64,000 nt of DNA from Brachybacterium sp. SGAir0954 (GCF_005490785.1 NZ_CP027295.1:2232001-2296000), one strand, 5' to 3'; counted from the first letter of the stretch, positions 16,299 to 25,896 are shown. Notes: generated from the letters alone by a model not told the origin. Numbers and translations: made by a program.

Positions 16299-17834
16299 TC
16301 AGATGTCGCGGAAGGTGGTGATCTTCGCGCCCAGGGCGTTGAGGCGCTCGGCGAGGTCCTCGTAGCCGCGGTTGATGACGTAGACGTTGCGCAGCACGCT
16401 CGTGCCCTTGGCGGCGAGCATGGCCAGCAGGATCACGACGGCGGGCCGCAGAGCGGGCGGGCACACGAGCTCCGCGCCGCTCCAGCGGGTGGGGCCCTCG
16501 ATGAGCACGCGGTGCGGGTCCATGAGCTGCACCCGGCCGCCGAGCTTCGTGAGGTCGGTGAGGTAGATGGCTCGGTTCTCGTAGACCCAGTCGTGCAGCT
16601 GGGTGCGGCCCTGCGCGGTCGCCGCGATGACGGCGAAGAACGGCAGGTTGTCGATGTTCAGCCCCGGGAACGGCATGGGGTGGATCTTGTCGATCGGGGC
16701 GGTGAGCTCCGAGGGGTGGGTCGTGATGTCCACCAGGCGGGTGCGGCCGTTCGCGGCGAGGTACTCCTCGGAGCGGTCGTACCAGAAGCCCATGTCCTCG
16801 AGGACGGCGAGCTCGATCTCCATGAACTCGATCGGCACGCGGCGCACCGTGATCTCGGAGGAGGTGACGATCGCGGCGGCGATGAGGCTCATGGCCTCGA
16901 TCGGGTCCTCGCTGGGCGCGTAGTCCACGTCGGTGCTGATCTCCGCGACGCCGCGCACGCGCAGGGTCGTCGTGCCGATCCCGTCGATGCGGACGCCGAG
17001 CTTCTCGAGGAAGAAGCAGAGGTCCTGGACCATGTAGTTGGGGCTCGCGTTGCGGATCACCGTCTCCGTCTCGCGGCGGGCGGCGGCCAGGAGCGCGTTC
17101 TCGGTGACGGTGTCGCCGCGCTCGGTGAGGACGATCGGCTTGGCGGGGGAGGTGCCCGGGTCGAGGGTCGCCTGGTAGTGGCCCTCGGTCGCGACGACCT
17201 GCAGGCCGAAGGGACGCAGCGCCGTCATGTGCGGCTCGACGGTGCGGGTGCCGAGGTCGCAGCCGCCGGCGTAGGGGAGCTGGAACTGCTCGGCACGGTG
17301 CATGAGCGGGCCCATGAACATGATGATCGAGCGCGTGCGGCGGGCGGCGTCGGCGTCGATGGCCTCGAGGTCGAGCTGCTCGGGGACCATGATCTCGAGG
17401 TCGTTGTCCTCGTTGAGCCAGCGGGTGCGCACGCCGATGGAGGTGAGCACCTCGAGCAGGCGGTTGACCTCCTCGATGCGCGCCACGCGGCGCAGCACGG
17501 TCGTGCCGCGGTTCAGGAGCGAGGCGCACAGGAGTGCGACGCCCGCGTTCTTCGAGGTCTTCACATCGATCGCGCCGCTCAGGGTGCGGCCGCCCTCGAC
17601 GCGCAGGTGGGTGGGGCCGGAGGTGCCGATGCCGACGAAGCCGGAGTCGAGCACGCGACCGATCTTCGCGAGGGTGTCGAGCGTCATGTTCTGCTGGCCC
17701 TGTTCCATGCGGTGCACGGCGCTCTGGCTCGTGGCGAGCTCGGTGGCGAGCTCGCTCTGGGTGAGCCCGGCGTGCTGCCGTGCGTCGCGGATGAGGGATC
17801 CGATGCGGGAGCGGTAGTCCTCGGTCGTCGTCAT
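16299..17834 (-). CDS. murA: HTH (XRE-type) fused to UDP-GlcNAc 1-carboxyvinyltransferase (MurA-like)
   Basis: A 511-residue fusion. Residues ~8-62 are an XRE-type helix-turn-helix (LTQSELATELATSQSAVHRM). Residues ~72-511 are an EPSP-synthase-fold MurA domain with the catalytic set intact: K95-N96 (SKNAG), C192 (GGCDLGTR, the PEP-reactive and fosfomycin-targeted Cys), an Asp in PGLNIDNLPFF and YENRAIYLTDL near the C-terminus. MurA starts peptidoglycan synthesis by adding enolpyruvate to UDP-GlcNAc. The fused DNA-binding domain suggests an enzyme that senses its substrate and regulates transcription, or a dedicated regulator. A perfect palindrome sits on its own promoter. ATG at 17834 has TACGCT 6 bases upstream. 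Similar fusions are, to my knowledge, found in actinobacteria, but I cannot cite a function. Confidence 0.88.
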   Translation of the reverse strand: MTTTEDYRSRIGSLIRDARQHAGLTQSELATELATSQSAVHRMEQGQQNMTLDTLAKIGRVLDSGFVGIGTSGPTHLRVEGGRTLSGAIDVKTSKNAGVALLCASLLNRGTTVLRRVARIEEVNRLLEVLTSIGVRTRWLNEDNDLEIMVPEQLDLEAIDADAARRTRSIIMFMGPLMHRAEQFQLPYAGGCDLGTRTVEPHMTALRPFGLQVVATEGHYQATLDPGTSPAKPIVLTERGDTVTENALLAAARRETETVIRNASPNYMVQDLCFFLEKLGVRIDGIGTTTLRVRGVAEISTDVDYAPSEDPIEAMSLIAAAIVTSSEITVRRVPIEFMEIELAVLEDMGFWYDRSEEYLAANGRTRLVDITTHPSELTAPIDKIHPMPFPGLNIDNLPFFAVIAATAQGRTQLHDWVYENRAIYLTDLTKLGGRVQLMDPHRVLIEGPTRWSGAELVCPPALRPAVVILLAMLAAKGTSVLRNVYVINRGYEDLAERLNALGAKITTFRDI

Positions 17835-17840
17835 GCGGGG

Positions 17841-17846
17841 AGCGTA
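17841..17846 (-). promoter_or_regulatory. Probable leaderless -10 box of the HTH-MurA gene
   Basis: On the minus strand TACGCT ends 6 bases before the ATG at 17834. The box shares two bases with the adjoining palindrome, so a bound protein would block polymerase. Confidence 0.5.
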
Positions 17847-17862
17847 TCTCAGATATGAGATA
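17845..17862. promoter_or_regulatory. Palindromic operator at the HTH-MurA promoter
   Basis: TATCTCA, spacer GATA, then TGAGATA: perfect 7-bp arms in an otherwise GC-dominated region. It covers the -10 edge and the spacer toward -35. Its size and symmetry fit an XRE dimer, making autoregulation by the neighbouring HTH domain the simplest reading (inference). Confidence 0.55.
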
Positions 17863-17866
17863 GGGA

Positions 17867-18763
17867 GTGAGGATGGTGTGGGTGTCCCGGGTGAGCCTCG
17901 ACACCCCCGCGGATCCGTTGCGCCCGGGCGCTCGAGGAGAGCGGGGCGACCGTGCACCGCCTCGTGTACCGACCGGGTGCGGACAGGTTCGACGAGGCGA
18001 TCGCGCTGCTCGAGGACCTCGTCGCCACGAACCTCCGTCCCGAGGCGCTCGTCGTCACGGGCGACCTCGCGGACGCCGGCGAGGCGCTCGCCTACCGGGA
18101 CCTGCGCGGCCTCGTCGAGCCCGTGGCCGAGCGCCTCGGCGCCGAGCTGATCTGGGTGATGGGCAACCACGACCACCGCTCCACGATGCGCACCGAGCTG
18201 CTGGACCTCCCGGCAAACGACTCCCCGTACGACCGCGTCGTCCAGCTCAGCGGGCTGCGGATCATCGTCCTGGACACGACCGTGCCCAGCCGCGCCCACG
18301 GCGAGATCCGCCCGGCCTAGCACGCCTGGCTGCGCGAGGTGCTCGCGACCCCGGCCCCGGAGGGGACGGTCCTCGCCCTGCACCATCCGCCGATCCCGTG
18401 CGTCCAGGACCTCGCCGTCACGGTCGAGCTGCGCGACCAGGGCCCCTTCGCGAAGGTGCTCGAGGGCACGGACGTGCGGGCGATCATCGGCGGCCACTTC
18501 CACTGCTCGACCTTCGCGAGCTTCGCGGGGATCCCCGTCTCCGTCGCGTCCGCCACCTGCTACACGCAGGACCTCCAGACCCCGGACCGCGGCACCCGCG
18601 GCCGGGACACGTCGCCGGCGTTCAACCTCGTGCACGTCCACGAGGACACGATCATGCACTCGGTGGTGCCGCGAGGAGGCGGGGAGACCGTGGGCCGGCA
18701 CGTCGACGGCCCTACCACCGCGCGGATGCTCGCCGAGCAGGGCCTGTACATCCCCCGTCCCGG
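17867..18763 (+). pseudogene. CpdA-like metallophosphoesterase pseudogene
   Basis: Most of a 3',5'-cyclic nucleotide phosphodiesterase-like protein can be read: [46 protein letters not shown], then [40 protein letters not shown]. It is broken three ways: the start region is in a different frame and its D-x-H metal motif reads VSRVSLD; a TAG stop at 18318-18320 interrupts the frame just before HAWLREVL; and the C-terminus runs into a HAD fragment. The remaining metal ligands (GDL, GNHD, GGHFH) are intact, so the decay may be recent. It is divergent from the HTH-MurA gene and shares its promoter region. Confidence 0.85.
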
Positions 18764-18970
18764 GCGATCGGGATCGGCGACAACAACAACGACCTCGAGA
18801 TGCTCGCGGCGTGCGGGGTGGGCATCGCCATGGGCAATGCGACCGCCGAGGCCCTCGCCGCGGCGGACGAGATCACCGGGGCCGTGCACGAGGACGGTCT
18901 CGCGGAGGTCTTCGCCCGGCACGGGCTGATCGCGCGTCCCCGGGCACGACGGGACCCCGCCGCGCCCTGA
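18764..18970 (+). pseudogene. C-terminal relic of a HAD-IIB (Cof-type) phosphatase
   Basis: About 68 residues in a frame different from the preceding relic read [20 protein letters not shown] and [18 protein letters not shown]. This is the motif III/IV end (GDNxND) of a Cof-type sugar-phosphate phosphatase, whose ~200 N-terminal residues are missing. It directly abuts the phosphodiesterase relic, so one deletion probably fused two former neighbours. Confidence 0.85.
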
Positions 18971-19006
18971 GCTGCGACGGGGTCCGGTGCGGGGCTCCTG
19001 CGCCGG

Positions 19007-20050
19007 TCAGGGCAGGCGCACCTCCTCGACCTGCCCGGAGGCGGCGGAGCGGGTCGCCGCCTCCATGAGGGCGAGGCTGCCGAGGTTCGCCGCGCCGGCG
19101 GTCTCCGGGGCGGTGCCGTCCGCGATCGCCTCGGCGAACAGGGCGAGCCCCGCGGAGCGGCCGTAGAGCTCCTGCTCGGGCAGGGCGATCTCCTCGACGG
19201 TGCCGTCGGCGCCGCGCAGGGAGACGCGGTCCTCGTCCGCCGGGTGGGGGAGGTGGCCGCCGCCGCGGCTCGTGAAGGACAGCTCGCCGTCCTCGCCGGT
19301 GATCCGCCACTCGCCCGCCCACGGGGTGGGCTCGCCGCGGCTCAGCCAGCTGCCGCGGTATGAGACGAGCAGGCCGTCGGCCATCTCGATCGTCATGAGG
19401 GCGGAGGCCTCCTCGACGTACTTGCTGTACGAGGGGTCCTTGACCTTCGTGTAGACCCGCACGGCCTCCTGACCGGTGACCTTGCGGAGCAGGTCGAAGT
19501 GGTGGATCGCCATGTCGTGGATCAGCGGGTGCGGGAACCGGTAGTGGGGGTGGTCGGCGAAGGGCCGGTCGTTGTCCCACTGGCGGAAGTCGATGCTGAT
19601 CCCGGCGAGCTCGCCGACGGCGCCCTCGGCGAGCAGCCGCTGCGCCTCCCGCGGGGCCGGGTAGTTGCGGTAGTTCTGGCTGACCTGCACCACGAGGCCC
19701 AGCTCCGCGGCGCGGCGGGAGACCGTCGCGGCGTCCTCGACGCTCGTGGCGAAGGGCTTCTCGACGATCACGTGCTTGCCGGCCTCGAGCGCCTCGAGGG
19801 CGAGCGGGGCATGGGTGACGGCCGGCGCCGTGATGACGACGGCGTCGGCCTCGACGCCCGCGAGGGCGGCGGTGAGGTTAGGGAAGGCCTGGTCCTCGCG
19901 CAGGCCCAGGTGCTCCTGGACGGCGCGGAGGGTCGGCTCGCTCGGGTCGGCGATCGCGACGACCTCGACGGCGTCGACCGCGGGGATCGCGGTGCGCGCC
20001 CAGTCGCCGCCCCAGCCGCCGAGGCCCACGTGGATGAGCCGGAGCGTCAT
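19007..20050 (-). CDS. Gfo/Idh/MocA family NAD(P)-dependent oxidoreductase
   Basis: A 347-residue sugar/inositol-type dehydrogenase. The N-terminal Rossmann part begins [32 protein letters not shown] carries the conserved EKP Lys; the C-terminal substrate domain has [19 protein letters not shown] with the catalytic-type Asp/His. It is the last gene of the minus-strand sugar operon and overlaps the ThuA gene by 4 bases. The Gfo/Idh plus ThuA pair recurs in clusters converting disaccharides via 3-keto intermediates, which I take as the likely role; the substrate is not determined by sequence. Confidence 0.88.
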   Translation of the reverse strand: MTLRLIHVGLGGWGGDWARTAIPAVDAVEVVAIADPSEPTLRAVQEHLGLREDQAFPNLTAALAGVEADAVVITAPAVTHAPLALEALEAGKHVIVEKPFATSVEDAATVSRRAAELGLVVQVSQNYRNYPAPREAQRLLAEGAVGELAGISIDFRQWDNDRPFADHPHYRFPHPLIHDMAIHHFDLLRKVTGQEAVRVYTKVKDPSYSKYVEEASALMTIEMADGLLVSYRGSWLSRGEPTPWAGEWRITGEDGELSFTSRGGGHLPHPADEDRVSLRGADGTVEEIALPEQELYGRSAGLALFAEAIADGTAPETAGAANLGSLALMEAATRSAASGQVEEVRLP

Positions 20051-20841
20051 CGGGTGGCCTCCTCGGTGGTGGTGGCGGTCTCGGCGGTGGATGCGGCGGC
20101 GCCCGCGAGGGCGGCCCAGTCGCGGCGGGCGGGGTTCGAGACCGCCGGGGTCGCGCGGTCCTCCGAGGCCGGCGCCGCCCACTGCACGGCGTTCGCGAGG
20201 ACGCGCCGCACCTGCGGGTGGAAGTAGACGGGGTACTCCTGGTCGCCGGGGCTGAAGTAGAAGATGCGCCCGCGGCCGCGGGTGAAGGTCACGCCGGAGC
20301 GGAACACCTCGCCGCCCTCGAAGGAGCTGATGAACACCTGGTTCTCGGGCTCGGGGATGTCGAAGTGCTCGCCGTACATCTCCTGCTTGTCGATGACGAA
20401 GGGCTGCTCGACGCCCGCGGCGATCGGGTGGCCGGGGGAGGTGGTCCACACGATCTCCAGCTCGCCCTCGTTGCGCCAGGACAGCGAGCAGGTGGTGCCC
20501 AGCAGGCGGGTGAAGATCTTCGAGAAGTGACCCGAGTGCAGGACGATCAGCCCCGTCCCGCCGAGGACGGCCTCCTGGACGCGGGCGACGACGGCGTCGT
20601 CGACCCGGTCGTGGCCGATGTGGCCCCACCAGAGGATGACGTCGGTGCGCTCGAGCACCTCGGCGGTGAGACCGTGCTCGGGATCGGCGAGGGTCGCGGT
20701 GGCGACCTCGACCTCGTCGCCGAGCAGCTCGGCGAGGCCTTCGGCGATCGCGCCGTGGATGCCGGAGGGGTAGATCGCGCGGATCTCCTCCTGGGTGGAT
20801 TCGTGGATGTTCTCGTTCCAGACGAGGACGCGGGTGGTCAT
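20047..20841 (-). CDS. ThuA-like (glutamine amidotransferase-fold) sugar-utilisation protein
   Basis: A 264-residue ThuA-domain protein: [16 protein letters not shown] at the start, [16 protein letters not shown] in the middle, then [14 protein letters not shown] where a class I amidotransferase would have its nucleophile Cys (here HSGH, as in ThuA proteins). The last ~45 residues are an Ala/Thr-rich tail. ThuA proteins accompany alpha-disaccharide uptake genes and act with 3-keto-sugar pathways. It follows the GH13 gene by 62 bases and overlaps the Gfo/Idh start. Confidence 0.85.
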   Translation of the reverse strand: MTTRVLVWNENIHESTQEEIRAIYPSGIHGAIAEGLAELLGDEVEVATATLADPEHGLTAEVLERTDVILWWGHIGHDRVDDAVVARVQEAVLGGTGLIVLHSGHFSKIFTRLLGTTCSLSWRNEGELEIVWTTSPGHPIAAGVEQPFVIDKQEMYGEHFDIPEPENQVFISSFEGGEVFRSGVTFTRGRGRIFYFSPGDQEYPVYFHPQVRRVLANAVQWAAPASEDRATPAVSNPARRDWAALAGAAASTAETATTTEEATR

Positions 20842-20903
20842 GTCGCGGATGCTCCTGTTGGCGTTGTCGTTGTCGTTCTGCGTGGCCGGTCCCGGGGCCC
20901 GGC

Positions 20904-22598
20904 TCAGCGCCGGATCCAGGCCGTCGTGCCCGCGGGGAGCACGGCGGCGCCGTCGGCCGCCGCCTCGAGCGGGCCGCTCGCGAGGAGCAGCTCGCCGGCG
21001 GGGAGCGTCGTGCCCGCGGCGCCGAGGTTCGCGACGGTGAGCCATCCGCCGGGTCGCTCGAAGGCGAGCACGTCGCCGCCGTCGATGCCCTCGGCCCAGC
21101 TGAGCTCCTCGGCGCCCTGGAGCTCGCGGCGCAGGCGCAGCGCCTCCCGGTACAGCTCGAGGGTCGAGCCGGGGACGCCGTCCTCCGCCTGCACGGAGGA
21201 GCCGCCGAACCAGGCGGGCTGGGGGAGGTGCGCGCCGCCCTCGCCGAAGCCGAAGGAGGAGCCCTCGCGGGTCCACGGCAGCGGCACGCGGCAGCCGTCG
21301 CGGCCCACGCCGTCGAAGCCGCGGTCCTCCGGCGTGGTGCGGAAGAACGCCGGGTCCTGCCGGTCGGCGTCGGGGATCTCCGCGACCTCGTGCAGGCCCA
21401 GCTCCTCACCCTGGAAGAGATAGGCGCTGCCGGGCAGGGCGAGCTCCACGAGCGTCGCCGCGCGGGCGAGCCGCAGCCCGCGCTCGCGGTCGATGCCCTT
21501 CTCGGGGCCGCCCTCGGCGAGCCAGGCGGTGCCCTGCTTCTCGCGGCGGCCCTCGAGAGGCGGCAGGCCGTAGCGGGTCGCGTGGCGCACCACGTCGTGG
21601 TTCGAGAGCACCCAGGTGCTCGAGGATCCGGAGAGGGCGGACTGCTCGAGGTTCGCGGTGATGATGCGGCGGAAGGCGCCCGCCTCGGGGTCGGCGACGA
21701 GCAGGTCGAAGTTGAAGGCCTGCCCGAGACCCTCGGGGCTCGCGTAGCGTGCGCGGCGCTCGGGGGAGTCCACCCAGGCCTCGGCGACGGCGGTGCGGGG
21801 CGGATCGTACTCGTCGAACACGCGCCGCCACTCGGCGTAGATCTCGTGGACCTCGTCGCGGTCCCACAGCGGGTGGGTGCCGTCCTTGGGCATCGCGGAG
21901 AGCTCCGCGGCGGAGGGGAGCACCTCGGGGAGGTCCTTGGCGAGGGAGTTCGCGACGTCCACGCGGAATCCGTCCACGCCGCGATCCGCCCAGAAGCGGA
22001 GGGTGGTCAGGAAGTCCTCGCGCACCTCGGGGTGCGCCCAGTTGTAGTCGGGCTGCTCGGTGGCGAAGGTGTGGAGGTACCACTGGCCGTCCTCGACGCG
22101 GGTCCAGGCGGGGCCGCCGAAGGCGCTCGTCCAGTCCGCGGGCGGCAGCTCGCCGTGCTCGCCGAGGCCGTCGCGGAAGATGTACCGCTCCCGCTCCGGG
22201 GAGCCGGGCCCCGCCGCGAGCGCCGCCCGGAACCAGGCGTGACGGTCCGAGGAGTGGTTGGGAACGATGTCCACGACGACGCGGATCCCGGACTCGTGGA
22301 GCGCGGCGACCATGGCGTCGAAGTCCTCGAGGGTCCCGATCCGCGGGTCCACGCCGCGGGGGTCGTCCACGTCGTAGCCGCCGTCGGCCAGCGCCGAGGG
22401 GTAGAACGGGCTCAGCCACACGGCGTCGACGCCGAGCGCGCTCAGGTAGGGCACGCGGGAGGTCACGCCGCGCAGGTCGCCGATGCCGTCGCCGTTCGCG
22501 TCGGCGAAGGAGCGGGGGTAGATCTGGTAGACGGCGGCCTGGCGCCACCAGGTGGGGTCGGTGGCCGGGGCGGAGGGGCCGGTGGCGGGGAGGGTCAT
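20904..22598 (-). CDS. GH13 alpha-glucosidase (oligo-1,6-glucosidase/trehalose-type)
   Basis: A 564-residue cytoplasmic glycoside hydrolase family 13 enzyme. It opens with [26 protein letters not shown], a hallmark of alpha-glucosidases. Conserved regions: [14 protein letters not shown] (region I), [10 protein letters not shown] with the nucleophile Asp (region II), [11 protein letters not shown] with the acid/base Glu (region III) and [10 protein letters not shown] with the stabilising Asp (region IV). Length is typical (540-590). It likely cleaves alpha-glucosides brought in by the adjacent ABC transporter. It lies 63 bases downstream of the permease gene in the same operon. No signal peptide. 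Confidence 0.93.
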   Translation of the reverse strand: MTLPATGPSAPATDPTWWRQAAVYQIYPRSFADANGDGIGDLRGVTSRVPYLSALGVDAVWLSPFYPSALADGGYDVDDPRGVDPRIGTLEDFDAMVAALHESGIRVVVDIVPNHSSDRHAWFRAALAAGPGSPERERYIFRDGLGEHGELPPADWTSAFGGPAWTRVEDGQWYLHTFATEQPDYNWAHPEVREDFLTTLRFWADRGVDGFRVDVANSLAKDLPEVLPSAAELSAMPKDGTHPLWDRDEVHEIYAEWRRVFDEYDPPRTAVAEAWVDSPERRARYASPEGLGQAFNFDLLVADPEAGAFRRIITANLEQSALSGSSSTWVLSNHDVVRHATRYGLPPLEGRREKQGTAWLAEGGPEKGIDRERGLRLARAATLVELALPGSAYLFQGEELGLHEVAEIPDADRQDPAFFRTTPEDRGFDGVGRDGCRVPLPWTREGSSFGFGEGGAHLPQPAWFGGSSVQAEDGVPGSTLELYREALRLRRELQGAEELSWAEGIDGGDVLAFERPGGWLTVANLGAAGTTLPAGELLLASGPLEAAADGAAVLPAGTTAWIRR

Positions 22599-22661
22599 GG
22601 GAGGGGGCTCCTCGGATCGGTGTCGGGTGGTCGGGGTGGGGACGTCAGCGGCGGGGCCGAG

Positions 22662-23555
22662 TCACTTCACGGCGCCCTGGGTGAGGCCGGAGATGACCCA
22701 GCGCTGCGTGATCGCGAAGACGACGACCGCCGGGGCCATCGCCATGAGGTAGCTCGCGAAGGCGACGTTGTAGCTGTTGGAGAACTGCGTCTGGAACATC
22801 TGCTGGAGCACGGGGATCGTCTGCAGCTCGGGGTTCGAGGTGATGAGGCTCGGCATCATGAAGTCGTTCCACGAGCCCAGGAAAGCGAAGATGCCGACGG
22901 TCGCGGCCATGGGGCCCAGCAGCGGCAGGATCAGCCGCCAGAACACCTTCGTGGTGCTCGCGCCGTCCATGCGCATCGACTCCTCGAGCTCGATCGGGAT
23001 CGAGCGCAGGAAAGCCGTGAAGAGCATCGTGTTGAAGGCGAGCGCGAAGACGATGTGCAGGATCGCGACGCCGAGCGGGTTGTCGAGCCCCACGATGCCC
23101 GTGAGCCGCACCTGCGGCAGCGCGACCACGGGGAAGGGGATGAACATCGCCGCGAGCAGGTAGAAGAACGACCAGCGGAACAGGCGCCGGTCCCAGTTGC
23201 GCACGATCGCGTAGGCCGCGAGCGCGGAGATGATGATCTCCCCGGCCACGGAGACGGCGGTGACGAAGACGGAGACCGCGAAGGCACGCGGGAAGTCGGT
23301 GAGATCCCAGGCCTCGACGAAGCCCTCGAGGCTCCACGGGGAGGGGAGGCTGAAGGCCTTCCCGTCCACCGCCTGGGCGCCGGTCTTGAAGGCCATCGAG
23401 ACGGTCACCAGCAGCGGCACGATGACGCTGAGGGAGCAGACCAGCAGGATCACCGTGAGAACGGTGCCGCGACGCGGGCGGCGCCTCGGCGTGCGCGGGG
23501 CGGGGGAGGCGTCGCTCGCGACGCCGGGACGGGGGAGAGTGGTCGAGGTGCTCAT
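22662..23555 (-). CDS. Carbohydrate ABC transporter permease (MalG-type)
   Basis: A 297-residue inner-membrane permease with six helices. The EAA loop that docks the ATPase reads EESMRMDGASTTKVFWRLILP, typical of CUT1 sugar importers. It ends in GAVK, the common MalG-type terminus (GLTQGAVK). It overlaps the upstream permease gene by 4 bases and precedes the GH13 gene. No ATP-binding subunit is encoded nearby, so a shared MsmK/MsiK-type ATPase elsewhere is expected. Confidence 0.92.
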   Translation of the reverse strand: MSTSTTLPRPGVASDASPAPRTPRRRPRRGTVLTVILLVCSLSVIVPLLVTVSMAFKTGAQAVDGKAFSLPSPWSLEGFVEAWDLTDFPRAFAVSVFVTAVSVAGEIIISALAAYAIVRNWDRRLFRWSFFYLLAAMFIPFPVVALPQVRLTGIVGLDNPLGVAILHIVFALAFNTMLFTAFLRSIPIELEESMRMDGASTTKVFWRLILPLLGPMAATVGIFAFLGSWNDFMMPSLITSNPELQTIPVLQQMFQTQFSNSYNVAFASYLMAMAPAVVVFAITQRWVISGLTQGAVK

Positions 23556-24466
23556 GCGCCGAAGCTCGCCTTCCCGCGCGTGATGCGCAGCTGCACCACG
23601 GCGATGATGATGCTGATGACGAAGAAGACCGCGGCGTTGGCCATCTGGTAGCCGTAGTCGCCGCCGCTGAAGCCCTTGAAGATCGACATGGCGACGCTGC
23701 GGGTCGCGGTGCCGGGTCCGCCGTCGGTGAGGCCGACGATGATGTCGTAGGCGTTGAGGTAGTTCTTGAAGCCCAGGATCGTGTTGATGACGACGTATCC
23801 GGAGACGAGCGGCAGGGTGAGCCGCCACAGCTGCTGGAGGCCGGTGGCGCCGTCGATGGCGCCCGCCTCGTAGACCTCGGCGGGGATCGTGACGAGGCCC
23901 GCGATGTAGATCAGCATCGTCGAGGGGATCGTGGACCACGCCGTGACGACGACGATCGCGATCCAGGCGAGGTCCTCGTTCGCGAGGATCGAGGAGGAGA
24001 GCACGTCGATCCCGAGGGCCTGCCCGATCGCCGGGAGCGAGTTCGAGAACAGGAACTGGAAGACGAAGGCGATGATGATGCCGGAGATGACCATCGGCAG
24101 CACGAAGATCGTGCGCAGCAGCGACTGCAGGCGGATCCGTGAGGTCAGGCCGAGCGCGAGGGCGAAGCCGATCGCGTTGACCACGACGACGGTGACGAGG
24201 GCGAAGCCGAGGGTGAACAGGTACGCGCTCACCACGCCCTCGTCGCGGAACAGGGCGATGTAGTTGCGCACGCCCACGAGGTCCCAGTCGCCGAAGCCCA
24301 TGGAGTTGGTGAAGCTGTAGCCGAAGCCGAGCAGGGCGGGCAGGGTGATCGCGAGCGTGAACAGGATCAGCGCGGGGAAGAGGAACAGGTAGTACACGGG
24401 ATCGGTGCGGCGCCGGCGTGAGCGGGGCGCCGTGCCGGTCGCGGATCCGGGTGTCGTCGTCGACAT
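23552..24466 (-). CDS. Carbohydrate ABC transporter permease (MalF-type)
   Basis: A 304-residue permease with six helices and the EAA loop VYEAGAIDGATGLQQLWRLT. The N-terminus RRRRTDPVYYLFLFPALILF is typical of CUT1 MalF-like subunits. It forms a heterodimer channel with the next gene product, fed by the lipoprotein binding protein upstream. The gap to the binding-protein gene is 35 bases; the stop overlaps the next permease start. Confidence 0.92.
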   Translation of the reverse strand: MSTTTPGSATGTAPRSRRRRTDPVYYLFLFPALILFTLAITLPALLGFGYSFTNSMGFGDWDLVGVRNYIALFRDEGVVSAYLFTLGFALVTVVVVNAIGFALALGLTSRIRLQSLLRTIFVLPMVISGIIIAFVFQFLFSNSLPAIGQALGIDVLSSSILANEDLAWIAIVVVTAWSTIPSTMLIYIAGLVTIPAEVYEAGAIDGATGLQQLWRLTLPLVSGYVVINTILGFKNYLNAYDIIVGLTDGGPGTATRSVAMSIFKGFSGGDYGYQMANAAVFFVISIIIAVVQLRITRGKASFGA

Positions 24467-24501
24467 GCTGCGGACTCCTTCGGTGGTGGGCGGCGGGGTG
24501 G

Positions 24502-25782
24502 TCACTGGCGGTAGGCGAGGCGGGCCCAGTCGGAGTCGATGCGGCGCAGCACGGTCTCCGGGTCCGCACCGAACGCGATGGACTGGACGTAGTTCTCGAA
24601 GGGGATCGTCAGCGGGATGAACTGCGAGGCGCCCATGGTGAATGCGCCGCGGTCGTAGTACTCCTGCATGGGGGCGATGCGGGGGTCGCTCACGGGCGGC
24701 GCGTCCTTCGTGGTGCCGAACGCGAGGAAGGACGCGTTGTACTCGTCCTGCACGGCGGGCTCCATGAAGCGGGTGAGCAGCTCGCGGGCGCCCTCGGGCT
24801 GGTCCGCCTCCTCGGGGATCCACAGCGAGAGGTCGATGTTCACACGGATCCTCAGGTCCTCGGCGGAGTCCGTCATGGGCAGCGGGAAGGTCCCGAGCTC
24901 GACGTCGGTCCCGGCCTTGTCGATCTCCGCGAGCGCCCAGGGACCTTGGAAGTACATCGCGGCCTCGCCGTTGGCCATGGCGGTGTTGCCGTCGCCGTAG
25001 GCGCGGCTCGAGGCGTCGGGGTTGAGGAACTGCAGCAGCTCGACCATGCGTCGCATGGGCTCCAGGAGCGTGCGCTGGAAGGAGACCTCGGAGTCCGGGC
25101 CGATGTCCGTGCCCTGGGCATTCATGGTCTCGTAGAAGGAGCGGACGTCGACCATGCCGCCGACGGTGTAGTCGAACAGGCCCTGGGTGATCGTCCAGGT
25201 GTCCGCGAGGGTCGCGTAGATCGGGGTGACGTCGGCGTCCTGCAGCGTGCGGCAGACTTCCAGCAGCTCGTCCCAGGTCACGGGGACCTCGAGGCCGTGG
25301 TCGGCGAAGATCCGCTTGTTGTAGATGACCGAGGCCGCGGTGACCGAGTAGGGGATGACGCTCGTGCGGCCCTCGTAGCCGGGGTACCAGTCCGCGAGCG
25401 CCAGCACGTCCTCGCGGATGGTCGCGGCCTCGGGCATGTCGGAGAGGTCGCTGAGCGCGCCGCGCTCCATGAAGCGGGCCATCTCGAGGTTGTAGTTCTG
25501 GCAGGCGATGTCCGGCGGGGAGGTGCGGACGAAGCTCGCCGAGAGGTTGGTGGCGACGTCGTGGATGTAGCGGTAGGCGGACTGCGCGCCGTTCGCCTCG
25601 CCGACGAGGTCGCGGAAGAAGGGGATGGCCTCGGGCTTGGACTGGTAGAGCGTGACGGTGGGGCGGCTGCCGCCGGAGCATCCGGCGAGCAGTCCCGCGG
25701 TGAGCGCGGCGCCGCCGGCGAGCAGGGCGCGGCGGCCGGGCCGCGCGGTCGCGGAGGGGTGGGCGGGGCGAGCAGGTGACAA
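24502..25782 (-). CDS. Sugar ABC transporter substrate-binding lipoprotein
   Basis: A 426-residue extracellular solute-binding protein (family 1). The signal peptide has twin arginines (GRRALLAGGAALTAGLLAG) followed by the lipobox LAGC near residue 36. The fold features include VPVTWDELLEVCRTLQDADV and DIDLSLWIPEEADQPEGARE-like late stretches. I chose the TTG start at 25782 because AAGGAG lies 6 bases upstream; an upstream ATG frame would add 43 non-signal residues. It is the first gene of the six-gene sugar operon, read from the promoter next to the ROK regulator. Confidence 0.9.
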   Translation of the reverse strand: MSPARPAHPSATARPGRRALLAGGAALTAGLLAGCSGGSRPTVTLYQSKPEAIPFFRDLVGEANGAQSAYRYIHDVATNLSASFVRTSPPDIACQNYNLEMARFMERGALSDLSDMPEAATIREDVLALADWYPGYEGRTSVIPYSVTAASVIYNKRIFADHGLEVPVTWDELLEVCRTLQDADVTPIYATLADTWTITQGLFDYTVGGMVDVRSFYETMNAQGTDIGPDSEVSFQRTLLEPMRRMVELLQFLNPDASSRAYGDGNTAMANGEAAMYFQGPWALAEIDKAGTDVELGTFPLPMTDSAEDLRIRVNIDLSLWIPEEADQPEGARELLTRFMEPAVQDEYNASFLAFGTTKDAPPVSDPRIAPMQEYYDRGAFTMGASQFIPLTIPFENYVQSIAFGADPETVLRRIDSDWARLAYRQ

Positions 25783-25838
25783 CGGCGTCTCCTTGTCGGG
25801 CGAGGACGGCGGGGCGTCCACGGGGCCGGGGATCCAGA

Positions 25839-25859
25839 TAAATCTAGGGTCTAGATTTA
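25839..25859. promoter_or_regulatory. AT-rich palindromic operator between sugar operon and ROK regulator
   Basis: TAAATCTAG, spacer GGT, CTAGATTTA: perfect 9-bp arms, striking in this GC-rich region. It sits between the binding-protein gene (minus strand) and the ROK gene (plus strand). TAGATT on the minus strand could double as a -10 box. I infer binding by the ROK repressor to control both directions. Confidence 0.65.
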
Positions 25860-25890
25860 GATAGTGGAGAAAATAGACCCGCCCGTCCGC

Positions 25891-25896
25891 TACCGT
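25891..25896 (+). promoter_or_regulatory. Probable leaderless -10 box of the ROK gene
   Basis: TACCGT ends 6 bases before ATG 25903, and no Shine-Dalgarno site is present. This favours the ATG at 25903 over the GTG at 25864. Confidence 0.45.
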
